Positions 8,069-16,595 of a DNA stretch of 49,073 nt are shown piece by piece. The notes beneath the pieces are model-generated. The model ran no database searches, had not been told where the DNA came from, and saw only the letters and a list, made by a program, of their open reading frames with translations. The stretch's first letter is position 1, and each line of letters opens with the position of its first letter. Both the position numbers and the translations under genes were made by a program. Origin of the DNA: Chromatiales bacterium (GTDB lineage: Bacteria > Pseudomonadota > Gammaproteobacteria > Xanthomonadales > SZUA-36); assembly GCA_024640025.1 (NCBI GenBank), contig JAHEFT010000006.1, forward strand, positions 1-49,073, in the 5' to 3' direction.

Positions 8069-8177
8069 TGCCGTTACCTGTGTTTGATTTATTCTGGATG
8101 TGCAGAAGGTAATATTAAAGAAGATTAGGCTGCGCTGATACAATGAATGCAACAAAACTGGAACTCGGGCTTCATTC

Positions 8178-9092
8178 TTGAACCGGCAGGTCAGTCACCA
8201 TCATCACAATGCGCCACCGGATTACAACCGGGCGTTTGCCGCGGGTGTCATTCTCAACGTGGGGTTCGTCGTCATCGAAGCCATTTTTGGCGTGATGTCA
8301 GACTCGTTGGCCCTGTTGACAGACGCCGGACACAACCTGAGTGACGTGATGGGTCTGTTGCTGGCGTGGGGCGCCGCGGCCCTGGCAAAAAAGCGGCCAT
8401 CGCCCCGCCGTACCTATGGATATTCGAGTGCAACCATCATTGCTTCGGTTTTCAGCGGCTTGCTGTTGATGGGAGCGGTGGGTGCAATCGGCTGGGAAGC
8501 GGTCGGCCGCCTGGTGGACCCGCCACAGCCGGCCGGTAAGACCATCATGATCGTGGCCGCCATCGGCGTATTGATCAACACCGCCACGGCTTTATTTTTC
8601 CTTTCCGGCAAAGACCACGACCTGAATATCCGGGGTGCTTTTCTGCACATGGCGGCGGATGCCGCGGTCTCATTGGGCGTGGTCATTTCGGGAGCATTCA
8701 TCCTGTTCCTGGGCTACAACTGGATGGACCCCGTGATCAGCCTGGTGATCGCAGCCGTGATTTTTCTTTCAACCTGGGGACTGCTGAGGGACTCGCTAAA
8801 CCTGGCGGTTGACGCCGTGCCGAGAAATGTCGATCCGGAGGCTGTCCGGGAATACCTGTCCGGATTACCCGGCGTTCATGCCTTGCATGACTTGCACATC
8901 TGGCCGATGAGCACCACGGATACGGCGCTGACAGCGCACCTCGTGATGGATTTATTTCCCGAAAGCGATACGTTTCTGAACGAAGTTGCAAAAATCCTGG
9001 AGAGTCGCTTTTCGATCAAGCACCCGACCATCCAGATGGAACGCTTCGACAGTGACGTCGTTTGCCACCAGTCGCTGCACTGTGCTGATTGA
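8178..9092 (+). CDS. Cation diffusion facilitator (Zn2+/Co2+/Cd2+ exporter, CzcD/ZitB type)
   Basis: A 304-aa inner-membrane exporter with six predicted helices that moves divalent metals out of the cytoplasm in exchange for protons. Metal-site motifs are SLALLTDAGHNLSDV in helix 2 and HMAADAAVSLGVV in helix 5, the paired H/D sites of zinc-type CDFs. The N-terminus has HHHH, and the C-terminal cytoplasmic domain contains HALHDLHIWPMSTTDTALTAH. The only in-frame start before the first helix is TTG at 8178; a stop lies at 8136. It overlaps the next gene by 1 nt (TGATG), so the two are probably cotranscribed. Confidence 0.92.
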   Translation: MNRQVSHHHHNAPPDYNRAFAAGVILNVGFVVIEAIFGVMSDSLALLTDAGHNLSDVMGLLLAWGAAALAKKRPSPRRTYGYSSATIIASVFSGLLLMGAVGAIGWEAVGRLVDPPQPAGKTIMIVAAIGVLINTATALFFLSGKDHDLNIRGAFLHMAADAAVSLGVVISGAFILFLGYNWMDPVISLVIAAVIFLSTWGLLRDSLNLAVDAVPRNVDPEAVREYLSGLPGVHALHDLHIWPMSTTDTALTAHLVMDLFPESDTFLNEVAKILESRFSIKHPTIQMERFDSDVVCHQSLHCAD

Positions 9093-10975
9093 TGTTCAGT
9101 AGCGTATTTTCCCAGGCATTCATCTATCTTCTGGCTGCCGTGCTGGCCGTTCCGCTTGCAAGGAAACTCGGCCTTGGTTCTGCCCTGGGTTATCTTCTCG
9201 CCGGTGTCGCCATCGGCCCGTTTGTGTTTGGTTTCATCGGCCCGGAAGGCCAGGACGTCATGCACTTCGCCGAATTTGGCGTGGTCCTGATGCTCTTCCT
9301 GGTGGGTCTTGAACTTGAACCGCGGGTCCTGTGGCGCATGCGGGTGCCTATTCTGGGACTCGGCGGTTCCCAGGTGGTAATTACCGGATCGGTGGTCGGA
9401 GTTGCGGCCTGGTACTTTGGATTGCCCTGGCAAACTGCGCTGGCTATCGGCCTGATTCTTGCCTTGTCATCGACGGCTATTGTGCTGCAAACGCTGAATG
9501 AAAAATCCTGGATGAACACGGCAGCGGGCCGGGCGGGGTTTTCAGTGCTTCTTTTCCAGGACATTGCGGTTATTCCGGTTCTTGCTTTGCTGCCCTTTCT
9601 TGCACTGGGCAGCGCGGGCGCCGGGATCGACGCGGCCGCGACTCATGGCGCAGAACCCGGTCTGGCCGGCTGGCTCAGGGGCCTGATGGTGCTGGGAGTT
9701 GTTGCCGGAATAGTGATTGGGGGTCGGTTTCTGATGCGACCGGCCTTTCACTGGATTGCTTCAACCCGTAGTCTGGAACTCTTCATTGCGACAGCACTGA
9801 CCCTGATCGTCGGCATTACGCTGGCGATGGAGTTTGTCGGCCTCAGTCCGGCGCTGGGAACCTTCCTGGCTGGAGTGGTCCTGGCGGAAAGTGAATTTCG
9901 GCACGAACTGGAATCCAATATCGAACCGTTCAAGGGTTTGCTGCTTGGGCTGTTCTTCATATCTGTTGGCGCCAGCATCGATTTTGGAATCGTGGCCGGG
10001 CAGCCGCTTCTGGTTCTCGGTCTGGTACTGGCCCTGATCATCAGCAAATTCCTGGTTTTGCTGGTCCTGGGCAAAATATTCCGCTTGAACCTGGCGGATA
10101 ACCTGAAGTTTGCTTTCCTGCTGGCCCAGGGCGGCGAGTTTGCTTTCCTGCTGTTTTCGTTTGCGACACAGAACCGGGTAATTTCCAGCGAATTGTCCAA
10201 CCTTCTGGTTGTAGTTGTAGTGCTGACCATGATGCTGACGCCGCTACTGATTATTGTTTATGAGCGGTTTGTGCGGCCGCGGTTTATTGATTGCGTGTCC
10301 GCTCCGGCAGACGAACAGATAGATGCCGGCCCCAGCCCCGTGATCATTGCGGGTTACGGACGCTTTGGCCAGGTCGTTTCCCGGCTGTTGTCGGCCGATG
10401 GGATCAAGACCACGCTGCTGGATCATGATTCCAGTCAGATCGAGTTGACCGGCCGCTTCGGTTACAAGGTATTTTTTGGCGACGCGAGCAGGCTGCAGTT
10501 GCTGCAGGCGGCCGGTGCTGACGAGGCCAGGTTACTGGTCATTGCCATCGATGAATGGGACAAGGCAGTTGAGATGGTGGCCTCCGCCAAAAAGTTTTTT
10601 CCTCAGCTAAAAATCCTGGCCAGAGCTTTTGACCGTTCACATGCTTACCGCCTTATGGAAGCCGGTGCGGACATTATTACGCGAGAGACTTTCGGGTCAG
10701 CGCTGATCCTGGGTGAAGAGGCGTTAAAACTTCTGGGTTATGACGAAGCGCGGGCCTACCGGTTGATGCGCACCTTTAAGCAACATGACGAGGAAGGGCT
10801 GCAAAAACTCTACGAGGTCTGGGGTGATGACAAGGAGTACGGGCTTCGGGTCCGGCAAAACATCGAGCAGCTGGAGAAAGTTCTGAAGGATGACAGCGAG
10901 GAGTCAGTTCAAGACTTTCGCGAAGCCTGGCAACAACTTCGGGGCGCCGAGTCCCGCAGATTCCCGGAGGGCTGA
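9092..10975 (+). CDS. kefB: Kef-type K+/H+ antiporter (CPA2 family)
   Basis: A 627-aa protein with a CPA2 antiporter membrane domain (about residues 1-385) and a cytoplasmic RCK/TrkA-N domain starting at IIAGYGRFGQVVSRLL near residue 415. Glycine-rich helices such as LGSALGYLLAGVAIGPFVFG and LALSSTAIVLQTL are typical of KefB/KefC. In E. coli these K+ efflux systems are gated by glutathione adducts and acidify the cytoplasm during electrophile stress. No ancillary KefF/KefG quinone reductase is adjacent; the coupled partner here is a metal exporter. KefB and KefC cannot be told apart with certainty from sequence alone. Confidence 0.88.
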   Translation: MFSSVFSQAFIYLLAAVLAVPLARKLGLGSALGYLLAGVAIGPFVFGFIGPEGQDVMHFAEFGVVLMLFLVGLELEPRVLWRMRVPILGLGGSQVVITGSVVGVAAWYFGLPWQTALAIGLILALSSTAIVLQTLNEKSWMNTAAGRAGFSVLLFQDIAVIPVLALLPFLALGSAGAGIDAAATHGAEPGLAGWLRGLMVLGVVAGIVIGGRFLMRPAFHWIASTRSLELFIATALTLIVGITLAMEFVGLSPALGTFLAGVVLAESEFRHELESNIEPFKGLLLGLFFISVGASIDFGIVAGQPLLVLGLVLALIISKFLVLLVLGKIFRLNLADNLKFAFLLAQGGEFAFLLFSFATQNRVISSELSNLLVVVVVLTMMLTPLLIIVYERFVRPRFIDCVSAPADEQIDAGPSPVIIAGYGRFGQVVSRLLSADGIKTTLLDHDSSQIELTGRFGYKVFFGDASRLQLLQAAGADEARLLVIAIDEWDKAVEMVASAKKFFPQLKILARAFDRSHAYRLMEAGADIITRETFGSALILGEEALKLLGYDEARAYRLMRTFKQHDEEGLQKLYEVWGDDKEYGLRVRQNIEQLEKVLKDDSEESVQDFREAWQQLRGAESRRFPEG

Positions 10976-10991
10976 AAAAAGGCTATAGCCT
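10975..10991 (-). terminator. Rho-independent terminator, leftward
   Basis: The 12-bp palindrome AGGCTATAGCCT (10980-10991) followed, reading leftward, by TTTTTT. It lies just after the SRPBCC gene, which ends at 11012, and overlaps the last base of the kef stop codon. A second perfect palindrome CCTCCCGGGAGG lies a few bases upstream on that transcript. Confidence 0.7.
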
Positions 10992-11011
10992 GACCTCCCG
11001 GGAGGCCGGAC

Positions 11012-11536
11012 TCAATGGTTTGCTTTCAGGCGCTCACCGAGACGGTTTAACTGTTGGCCGATCACTCCGTCGACCGCAGGTGCGATGTCCGCCAGGCCGC
11101 CTTCCGGGTGCCCGAATACTTTATAGGTAAAAGTCACCTTGCTCCCGTTCTCCATGGCCTCTATTTTCCAGACCATGCGGCCCTGTACCGCCATGGTCTG
11201 TAACGGCCCCAGGGCTCCGTCGAAGCGGAGTTCCTTGCCTGGGGCGAGATAAATGATCCGCAAATGTTCGACTCGTCCTTCATCGGGCAGGCGCTCGCAG
11301 AAACAGCCACCGCGTTCCGTTTTCATGTAAAGATTCGCCGCGTTGCCACTCCAGCTGTGATCTGCGTTCCACCACTCGTCGATGTGGCCTGTCATGGTTC
11401 GATAAACGACAAAAGGAACGGCTGTCGTTTCGATCGAGTGGTTAACGGTGAAACTGTGTTCGCCCTGGTACGCGAGTTCTGCCCTCAATGGAAGGGCGAT
11501 AACGGTTAAAATCATGATCACGGCCCATCGATACAT
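11012..11536 (-). CDS. Secreted SRPBCC/START-fold protein
   Basis: A 174-aa protein with an N-terminal signal peptide (MYRWAVIMILTVIALPLRA, probable cleavage before ELAYQ), so it acts outside the cytoplasm. The rest resembles the SRPBCC (Bet v1/polyketide-cyclase-like) fold: TTAVPFVVYRTMTGHIDEWW at the start, paired strands such as GRMVWKIEAMENGSKVTFTY, and a C-terminal amphipathic helix. This fold forms a hydrophobic ligand pocket; the ligand is unknown. AGGAG precedes the ATG by 8 nt. It lies 30 nt downstream of the M20 peptidase on the same strand, suggesting a two-gene operon ending at the terminator near 10980. Confidence 0.72.
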   Translation of the reverse strand: MYRWAVIMILTVIALPLRAELAYQGEHSFTVNHSIETTAVPFVVYRTMTGHIDEWWNADHSWSGNAANLYMKTERGGCFCERLPDEGRVEHLRIIYLAPGKELRFDGALGPLQTMAVQGRMVWKIEAMENGSKVTFTYKVFGHPEGGLADIAPAVDGVIGQQLNRLGERLKANH

Positions 11537-11566
11537 TGTTTTTACTCCTGCGGCCGGTTACCGCTT

Positions 11567-12982
11567 TCAGGGTTTATCGTGGTCGAAATGATCCGCCACC
11601 ACCTGAGCCACGCATGCTGTCAGTTTCCGCGCAAAGGGGATGTGGATGAATTCGTTCGGCCCGTGCGCATTGGAGTTGGGACCGAGCACGCCGGTGATCA
11701 TGAACTGCGCCTGTGGAAAAAATTCACCCAGCATGGCCATGAATGGAATGGTGCCGCCTTCACCCATGTACATGACGCCCTGACCATAGGCAGCCTGGGA
11801 GGCTTTCTCCAGCGAATTGTGCAGCCAGGGGGCTATATCCGGAGCATTCCATCCGGAAGCTGCATGATCGGGTTCGAAGGAAACTTTTGCATTTTCGGGC
11901 GGGTCGCCCTCGAGGGTCGCTTTCATTTCCTGCGTCGCTTCCTCGCCATCGACAGTGGGCGGCAGCCGCATGGAAAGCTTTAACGCCGTGTGGGGACGCA
12001 ATACATTACCCGCCGATTCCAGTGACGGCATACCCGATGAACCGGTGACCGACAATGCCGGCCGCCAGGTGCGGTTCAGTATCCGTTCCAGGTTGTCTTC
12101 TCCCTGGGGCTGGACGCCGTCGCAGAATGGGTAGGCTTTGAACACGCTGTCGCCGAGTGCATCGGCCATACGCCGACTCTGGCGCAATCGCTGATCCGGG
12201 ATTTCCGCTTGCAGGTATGCCGGGAGCACTTTGCCGGTATCTTCGTCCTCGAGGCGGCTGATCAGTTGCCGCAGCACCCGGAAGCTCGATGGCACGACGC
12301 CGGACGCATACCCGGAATGTACGCCTTCTTTCAGCACGTCGGCACGCAGGGTTCCCGCCGCCATTCCGCGCAGTGAAACTGTCAGCCACAACTGGTCGTA
12401 GTTGCCGGCGCCGGAATCCAGGCATACCACCAGTGAAGGCGTGCCGATCCGTTCCCGGAGATGTTCAATATAGAAGGGCAGGTCATAGCTGCCGGATTCT
12501 TCGCAGGCTTCAATGATGACCACGCAACGCGCATGGGGCATGTCCTGTTTCTGCAGCGCCGTCAGGGCCGTCAGGGAGGCATAGGCGGCATAGCCATCAT
12601 CCGCGCCGCCGCGGCCGTAGAGCTTACCGTCCCTGATCACGGGCATCCATGGCCCCAATCCATCGGCCCAGCCGGTCATTTCCGGCTGTTTGTCCAGATG
12701 GCCGTACATGAGGATGGTGTCGTCATTGTCACCGGGGATGTCCATGAAGATCAGCGGAGTCCGTCCGGGCAGCCTGACAATCTCGCATTCCATTCCCATG
12801 ATGTCCTGAGCCTTACACCAGGAAAAAATCTGTTGCACGGCGTCTTCGATATAACCGTTCTTTTCCCAGTCGGGGTCAAAATGGGGTGACTTGGCCGGTA
12901 TGCTTACATACTCGACAAGTTCGGGGACTATGGAGTCCATCCACACTTCGTCGACAAATTTCTGTACTGATTTATGGTCCAT
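11567..12982 (-). CDS. M20-family metallopeptidase (carnosinase/dipeptidase type)
   Basis: A 471-aa cytoplasmic zinc peptidase that probably releases amino acids from dipeptides. Metal-site motifs appear in order: YGHLDKQP (His), YGRGGADDGYAAY (bridging Asp), EACEESGSYDLPFY (catalytic Glu pair), LDSGAGNYDQ, and NAHGPNEFIHIP near the end (last His). Length and motif spacing fit the CNDP2/PepV-like group with an inserted dimerisation domain. AGGAAAAAAAG precedes the ATG. It is divergent from a POT-family peptide importer, so import and intracellular hydrolysis of small peptides are encoded back to back. The exact substrate is not determinable here. Confidence 0.92.
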   Translation of the reverse strand: MDHKSVQKFVDEVWMDSIVPELVEYVSIPAKSPHFDPDWEKNGYIEDAVQQIFSWCKAQDIMGMECEIVRLPGRTPLIFMDIPGDNDDTILMYGHLDKQPEMTGWADGLGPWMPVIRDGKLYGRGGADDGYAAYASLTALTALQKQDMPHARCVVIIEACEESGSYDLPFYIEHLRERIGTPSLVVCLDSGAGNYDQLWLTVSLRGMAAGTLRADVLKEGVHSGYASGVVPSSFRVLRQLISRLEDEDTGKVLPAYLQAEIPDQRLRQSRRMADALGDSVFKAYPFCDGVQPQGEDNLERILNRTWRPALSVTGSSGMPSLESAGNVLRPHTALKLSMRLPPTVDGEEATQEMKATLEGDPPENAKVSFEPDHAASGWNAPDIAPWLHNSLEKASQAAYGQGVMYMGEGGTIPFMAMLGEFFPQAQFMITGVLGPNSNAHGPNEFIHIPFARKLTACVAQVVADHFDHDKP

Positions 12983-13170
12983 CTTTTTTTCCTGATTTTT
13001 TGGCTTGGCTTATCCCGTAATTATTACACGCGGTCTTTGAGCCTGCCATGCAGGTTTTTCGCGGGCAAGGACTGTTTCAGCTGCGTGATCATGTTGCGGA
13101 GTTCCCGTTCCCAACGGCGGGCAGGGTCTGTTATGCTTGCGGCACTTTTAACAAGACTCGGAGGGCACGA

Positions 13171-14685
13171 GTGAACACCCAAACCGAAGCAGTAAACCGG
13201 CCACCCATTCCGCCCGGCGAATTCATGGGCCACCCCAAGGCTCTCTGGCAATTATCCAACATCGAGATGTGGGAACGCTTTGCCTACTATGGCATGCGCG
13301 CACTTCTGGCGGTGTATGTCGCAACCACTTTTTTTGACCACCTGGGTGACCAGGCAAATGCCGAAGCGAGCCTGGTTTATGGCGGCTACACGGCTCTCGT
13401 TTATGCTACCGGCATCATTGGCGGGTATATCGCCGACCATGTTTTGGGTTACCAGCGGTCAATTCTGCTGGGCGCCATCATTATGGCTGCCGGCCTGTGT
13501 GTCCTGCTGTTCGAAGACCTGACGATGTTCCTGGTGGGACTGGCCCTGATCGTCGCGGGTAACGGCCTGTTCAAACCGAATATCTCGACCATGATCGGTA
13601 AACTGTATGCCCCCGGTGATGTGCGCCGTGATTCCGGTTTCACCATTTTCTACATGGGGATCAACCTGGGCGCCTTCATTGCGCCATTTATAACGGCGGC
13701 CTGGATTGGTGCTACCTGGGGATTGAAATGGGGCTTTTTCGCGGCTGCCATAGGCATGATCCTGTCGACCCTGTTTCTGGAGATCTCCAAGAAAGCGCTG
13801 GGCCACGTGGGCCTTCCTCCGGAGGACAAGCAAGGCTGGGGACGCTTTTTCCTGGTTGGAATCGGTGCCCTGGTGATGGCCGTCGGCGTTTTCTTCCTGC
13901 TATCGGAGAGTGCGATCCTGGGTTGGTTGCTGGGTGCGATCATGCTGGGACTGATCGCATATTTCATCATTTCCGGTATCAAGAGCGGAGATAAGGTTCA
14001 GCTGCAGCGTTACATTGCGATGATTATCCTGTTTGCCGCCAACGCCTGTTTCTGGGCTTTGTTCGAGCAGGCCGGCAGTTCGATGAACTTCTTCGCGCGC
14101 GAGTTTGTGACGCCGATGTATGGCAGCATGGATTCCTGGCAAGCTGGAGGATTTGGTATTTTCCAGTCTCTTAACCCCCTCTACATCCTGCTTTTTGCGC
14201 CATTGTTTGCAGCCATCTGGCCCTGGCTGGATAAACGCAACATGAACCCGTCCATTCCAAGAAAATTCGCGTTGGGCCTTATCCAGGTTTCACTGGGCTT
14301 TTACGTGCTGGTATTTGCCATCGCCAATTTTCAGAATGCAGCTGGCCTGGTGCCCTGGTTCTTCCTGGCATTCTGTTACCTGCTGCACACAACCGGCGAG
14401 CTCTGTCTTTCTCCGATCGGCCTATCCATGGTCACCAAGCTGGCCGCGGAAAAAGAGACCGGATTGGCCATGGGCGGCTGGTTTCTGTCGATCGCGATGG
14501 CGCAGTATGTGGCCGGCCTGATCGCTGCAATCGCCTCCGGAGGAGGTCACGGCCCTGAAGCGGGTGCCGCCATAAGCCAGTATTCCGATACCTACATGCT
14601 CCTATTCATGTTCGGGCTTGGATTCGGCGTGTTCTACCTGTTGGTTGCACCGCTGATCAACAAACTCATGCATGGCGTGAAATAA
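13171..14685 (+). CDS. Proton-dependent oligopeptide transporter (POT/PTR family, DtpA-like)
   Basis: A 504-aa MFS membrane protein that imports di- and tripeptides with protons. It carries the POT signature EMWERFAYYGMRALL (the ExxER motif in helix 1), KFKPNIS-type motif NGLFKPNISTMIGKLY, and FTIFYMGINLGAF. The helix 10 region ELCLSPIGLSMVTKLA is also typical. The GTG at 13171 follows GGAGGG at 13160-13165; longer in-frame extensions lack family similarity. The lipoprotein gene begins 14 nt downstream, so they are probably cotranscribed. With the divergent M20 dipeptidase this forms a peptide-utilisation locus. Confidence 0.94.
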   Translation: MNTQTEAVNRPPIPPGEFMGHPKALWQLSNIEMWERFAYYGMRALLAVYVATTFFDHLGDQANAEASLVYGGYTALVYATGIIGGYIADHVLGYQRSILLGAIIMAAGLCVLLFEDLTMFLVGLALIVAGNGLFKPNISTMIGKLYAPGDVRRDSGFTIFYMGINLGAFIAPFITAAWIGATWGLKWGFFAAAIGMILSTLFLEISKKALGHVGLPPEDKQGWGRFFLVGIGALVMAVGVFFLLSESAILGWLLGAIMLGLIAYFIISGIKSGDKVQLQRYIAMIILFAANACFWALFEQAGSSMNFFAREFVTPMYGSMDSWQAGGFGIFQSLNPLYILLFAPLFAAIWPWLDKRNMNPSIPRKFALGLIQVSLGFYVLVFAIANFQNAAGLVPWFFLAFCYLLHTTGELCLSPIGLSMVTKLAAEKETGLAMGGWFLSIAMAQYVAGLIAAIASGGGHGPEAGAAISQYSDTYMLLFMFGLGFGVFYLLVAPLINKLMHGVK

Positions 14686-14699
14686 TCCTGGCCCGGTCA

Positions 14700-16454
14700 G
14701 TGTTCAGAAGAGCTGCGGGACTTTTTTGCCTCGCGGCCCTTCTGTTTATGGCGGTTGCCTGTAAGCCGGCCGCACCGCCGGCAACTGATATCCGTGAAGA
14801 ACCTGCCGAGGCTATAGTCATCCAGGCGCCGCCTCCGGCCTGGAACGACTTCGTCACGCAGTACATCGAGAACTATCTGGTGGCTCATCCCGCTTTTGCG
14901 GTGGCGCAGGGCCGTCATGAATTCGACGGAATGCTGCCGGACTGGAGCGCCGGGGGCATTGCCATTGAAATTACGCGCCTCCAGCAGGCCAGGAAAGACG
15001 CCCTGGCGTTCAACGATGCCGAACTTGGCGATGAAGGGCAGTTTCAGCGCGATTATCTCATCTCGTCAATCGACCGTGCCCTGTTCTGGCTCGACAAGGC
15101 GGAATGGCCTTTTGTTAACCCGGCTTTTTACTTCGACTGGATGTCGGATACGCTGGATCCGGCCCCTTACATCACGCTCGACTATGCCCCGCTGGAAGAG
15201 CGGATGAAATCCTATACCCGTTTCGCGGGAAATATTCCTCTGGCCGTGGAACAAATTCGAGCCAATCTCCGAATGCCCATGGCCCGCACGCGGCTGCAAT
15301 ATGGAATCGACTCTTTTAGCGGCCTCGCCAATTTCTTCCGTAATGACGTTCCCGCGGTTTTCTCGGCGGTGGAAGATGAGAATCTGCAGGAAGCCTTCAC
15401 GCAAACCAACGCCGCGGCTGCAAACGCCATGCAGGAACTGGCTGACTGGCTGAAGGGTAATCTCGAGACAGCATCGGAAGATTATGCCCTGGGACAGGAG
15501 CTGTTCCAGCAGATGATTTACGACACTGAACGGGTCAATCTGACGCTCGAGGAACTGGAAGCTCTGGGGCGGGATGATATGCGGCGTAACCGCATAGCAC
15601 TTGGCGAGGCCTGCGCTGAGTTTGCGCCGGGGGAGAGCATTCGCAGTTGTTTCTCCAGGATGGCGAACCGCAAGCCTGCTGGTGGAGCGGTCGAAAGCGC
15701 CCGGCTGCAATTGGAGGAAACCAGGGCATTCCTGGTGGAAAATGACCTGGTGTCGATTCCGGATGATGACCGGGCGCTGGTCGCCGAGTCACCACCCTAT
15801 GCACGTTCCAATTCGGCCTATATCAATATTCCCGGGCCCTTTGAAAAAAGCCAGCCATCGATATATTTCATTTCACCTCCGAATCCGGATTGGCCGGAGG
15901 AAGTTCAGCAGGACTATATTCCGGGTGAATCAGCTCTCCTGTTTACGTCGGTGCACGAAGTCTGGCCTGGGCATTTCCTCAACTTTATTCATGCCAGGCA
16001 TTCCGACCGGGTTTTCGGGCGAGTCTTCGTTAACTATGCTTTCGCTGAGGGCTGGGCTCACTACACCGAGGAAATGATGCTGGAAGCCGGCTTGCGTGGC
16101 GCCTCGGCGGAAACCCGTATCGGGCAGCTGGCCAAGGCCCTGCTCCGGAATGCCCGGTTCCTGTCAGCCATTGGCTTGCACACCCGGGGCATGACCGTCG
16201 AGGAATCGGAAAAGCTGTTCATGGAAGAGGCTTACCAGGATGAAGGAACGGCCAGGCAACAGGCCGCCCGGGGGACCTATGACCCGGCTTATCTCAACTA
16301 CACTCTCGGCAAGCTGTTGATCAAGCAGTTGCGCGAGGACTGGACATCGAGCCACGGGGGCCGGCAATCCTGGCGGGATTTTCACGACACATTCCTCTCT
16401 TTTGGCGGCCCGCCCATTCCGCTGGTCCGCGCTCAAATGTTGAAGAATCCCTGA
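14700..16454 (+). CDS. DUF885-family lipoprotein, putative metallopeptidase
   Basis: A 584-aa protein. The N-terminus is a lipoprotein signal ending MAVAC, with Cys as the acylation site, so it should be anchored in the periplasm or outer membrane. It then follows the DUF885 pattern: VAQGRHEFDGMLPDWS early, HEVWPGHFLNF near residue 418 (an HExxPGH zinc-binding motif like that of M3/M32 peptidases) and FAEGWAHYTEEMMLE about 25 residues later. Family members are thought to be peptidases but are poorly characterised. The start is GTG with no strong ribosome-binding site, 14 nt after the POT gene. Its place beside the transporter and dipeptidase supports a role in peptide degradation. Confidence 0.85.
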   Translation: MFRRAAGLFCLAALLFMAVACKPAAPPATDIREEPAEAIVIQAPPPAWNDFVTQYIENYLVAHPAFAVAQGRHEFDGMLPDWSAGGIAIEITRLQQARKDALAFNDAELGDEGQFQRDYLISSIDRALFWLDKAEWPFVNPAFYFDWMSDTLDPAPYITLDYAPLEERMKSYTRFAGNIPLAVEQIRANLRMPMARTRLQYGIDSFSGLANFFRNDVPAVFSAVEDENLQEAFTQTNAAAANAMQELADWLKGNLETASEDYALGQELFQQMIYDTERVNLTLEELEALGRDDMRRNRIALGEACAEFAPGESIRSCFSRMANRKPAGGAVESARLQLEETRAFLVENDLVSIPDDDRALVAESPPYARSNSAYINIPGPFEKSQPSIYFISPPNPDWPEEVQQDYIPGESALLFTSVHEVWPGHFLNFIHARHSDRVFGRVFVNYAFAEGWAHYTEEMMLEAGLRGASAETRIGQLAKALLRNARFLSAIGLHTRGMTVEESEKLFMEEAYQDEGTARQQAARGTYDPAYLNYTLGKLLIKQLREDWTSSHGGRQSWRDFHDTFLSFGGPPIPLVRAQMLKNP

Positions 16455-16537
16455 GAACAGTTTTCCCCGTTGTTGTGGTTCAGTGATGACATGATTCGAA
16501 ATGGATATGAGTTCGAGTCCAATATACGTTTTGGCTG

Positions 16538-16557
16538 ATTGTTGTCAGCACAACAAT
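16538..16557. promoter_or_regulatory. 20-bp palindrome upstream of the MBL gene
   Basis: ATTGTTGT-CAGC-ACAACAAT is a perfect 8-bp inverted repeat 38 nt before the ATG of the beta-CASP protein. A -10-like TATACT (16582-16587) lies just downstream, only 8 nt from the ATG, so the mRNA might be nearly leaderless. The placement suits an operator; the binding protein is unknown. Confidence 0.4.
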
Positions 16558-16595
16558 GCAAGGCGGTGGAAGATGAGCGGTTATACTCTGTCATT

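Noticed and set aside
13043-13060. CCTGC-CAT-GCAGG followed by TTTTT in the M20-POT intergenic region, terminator-like.
   Set aside because: The stem is only 5 bp and no rightward gene precedes it; it lies between divergent genes.
13024-13130. Leftward frame ending KNLHGRLKDRV with natural-looking codons, between the M20 gene and the POT gene.
   Set aside because: No start codon with a ribosome-binding site, it would run into the POT coding region, and I recognise no family. It may be a gene remnant, but the evidence is insufficient.
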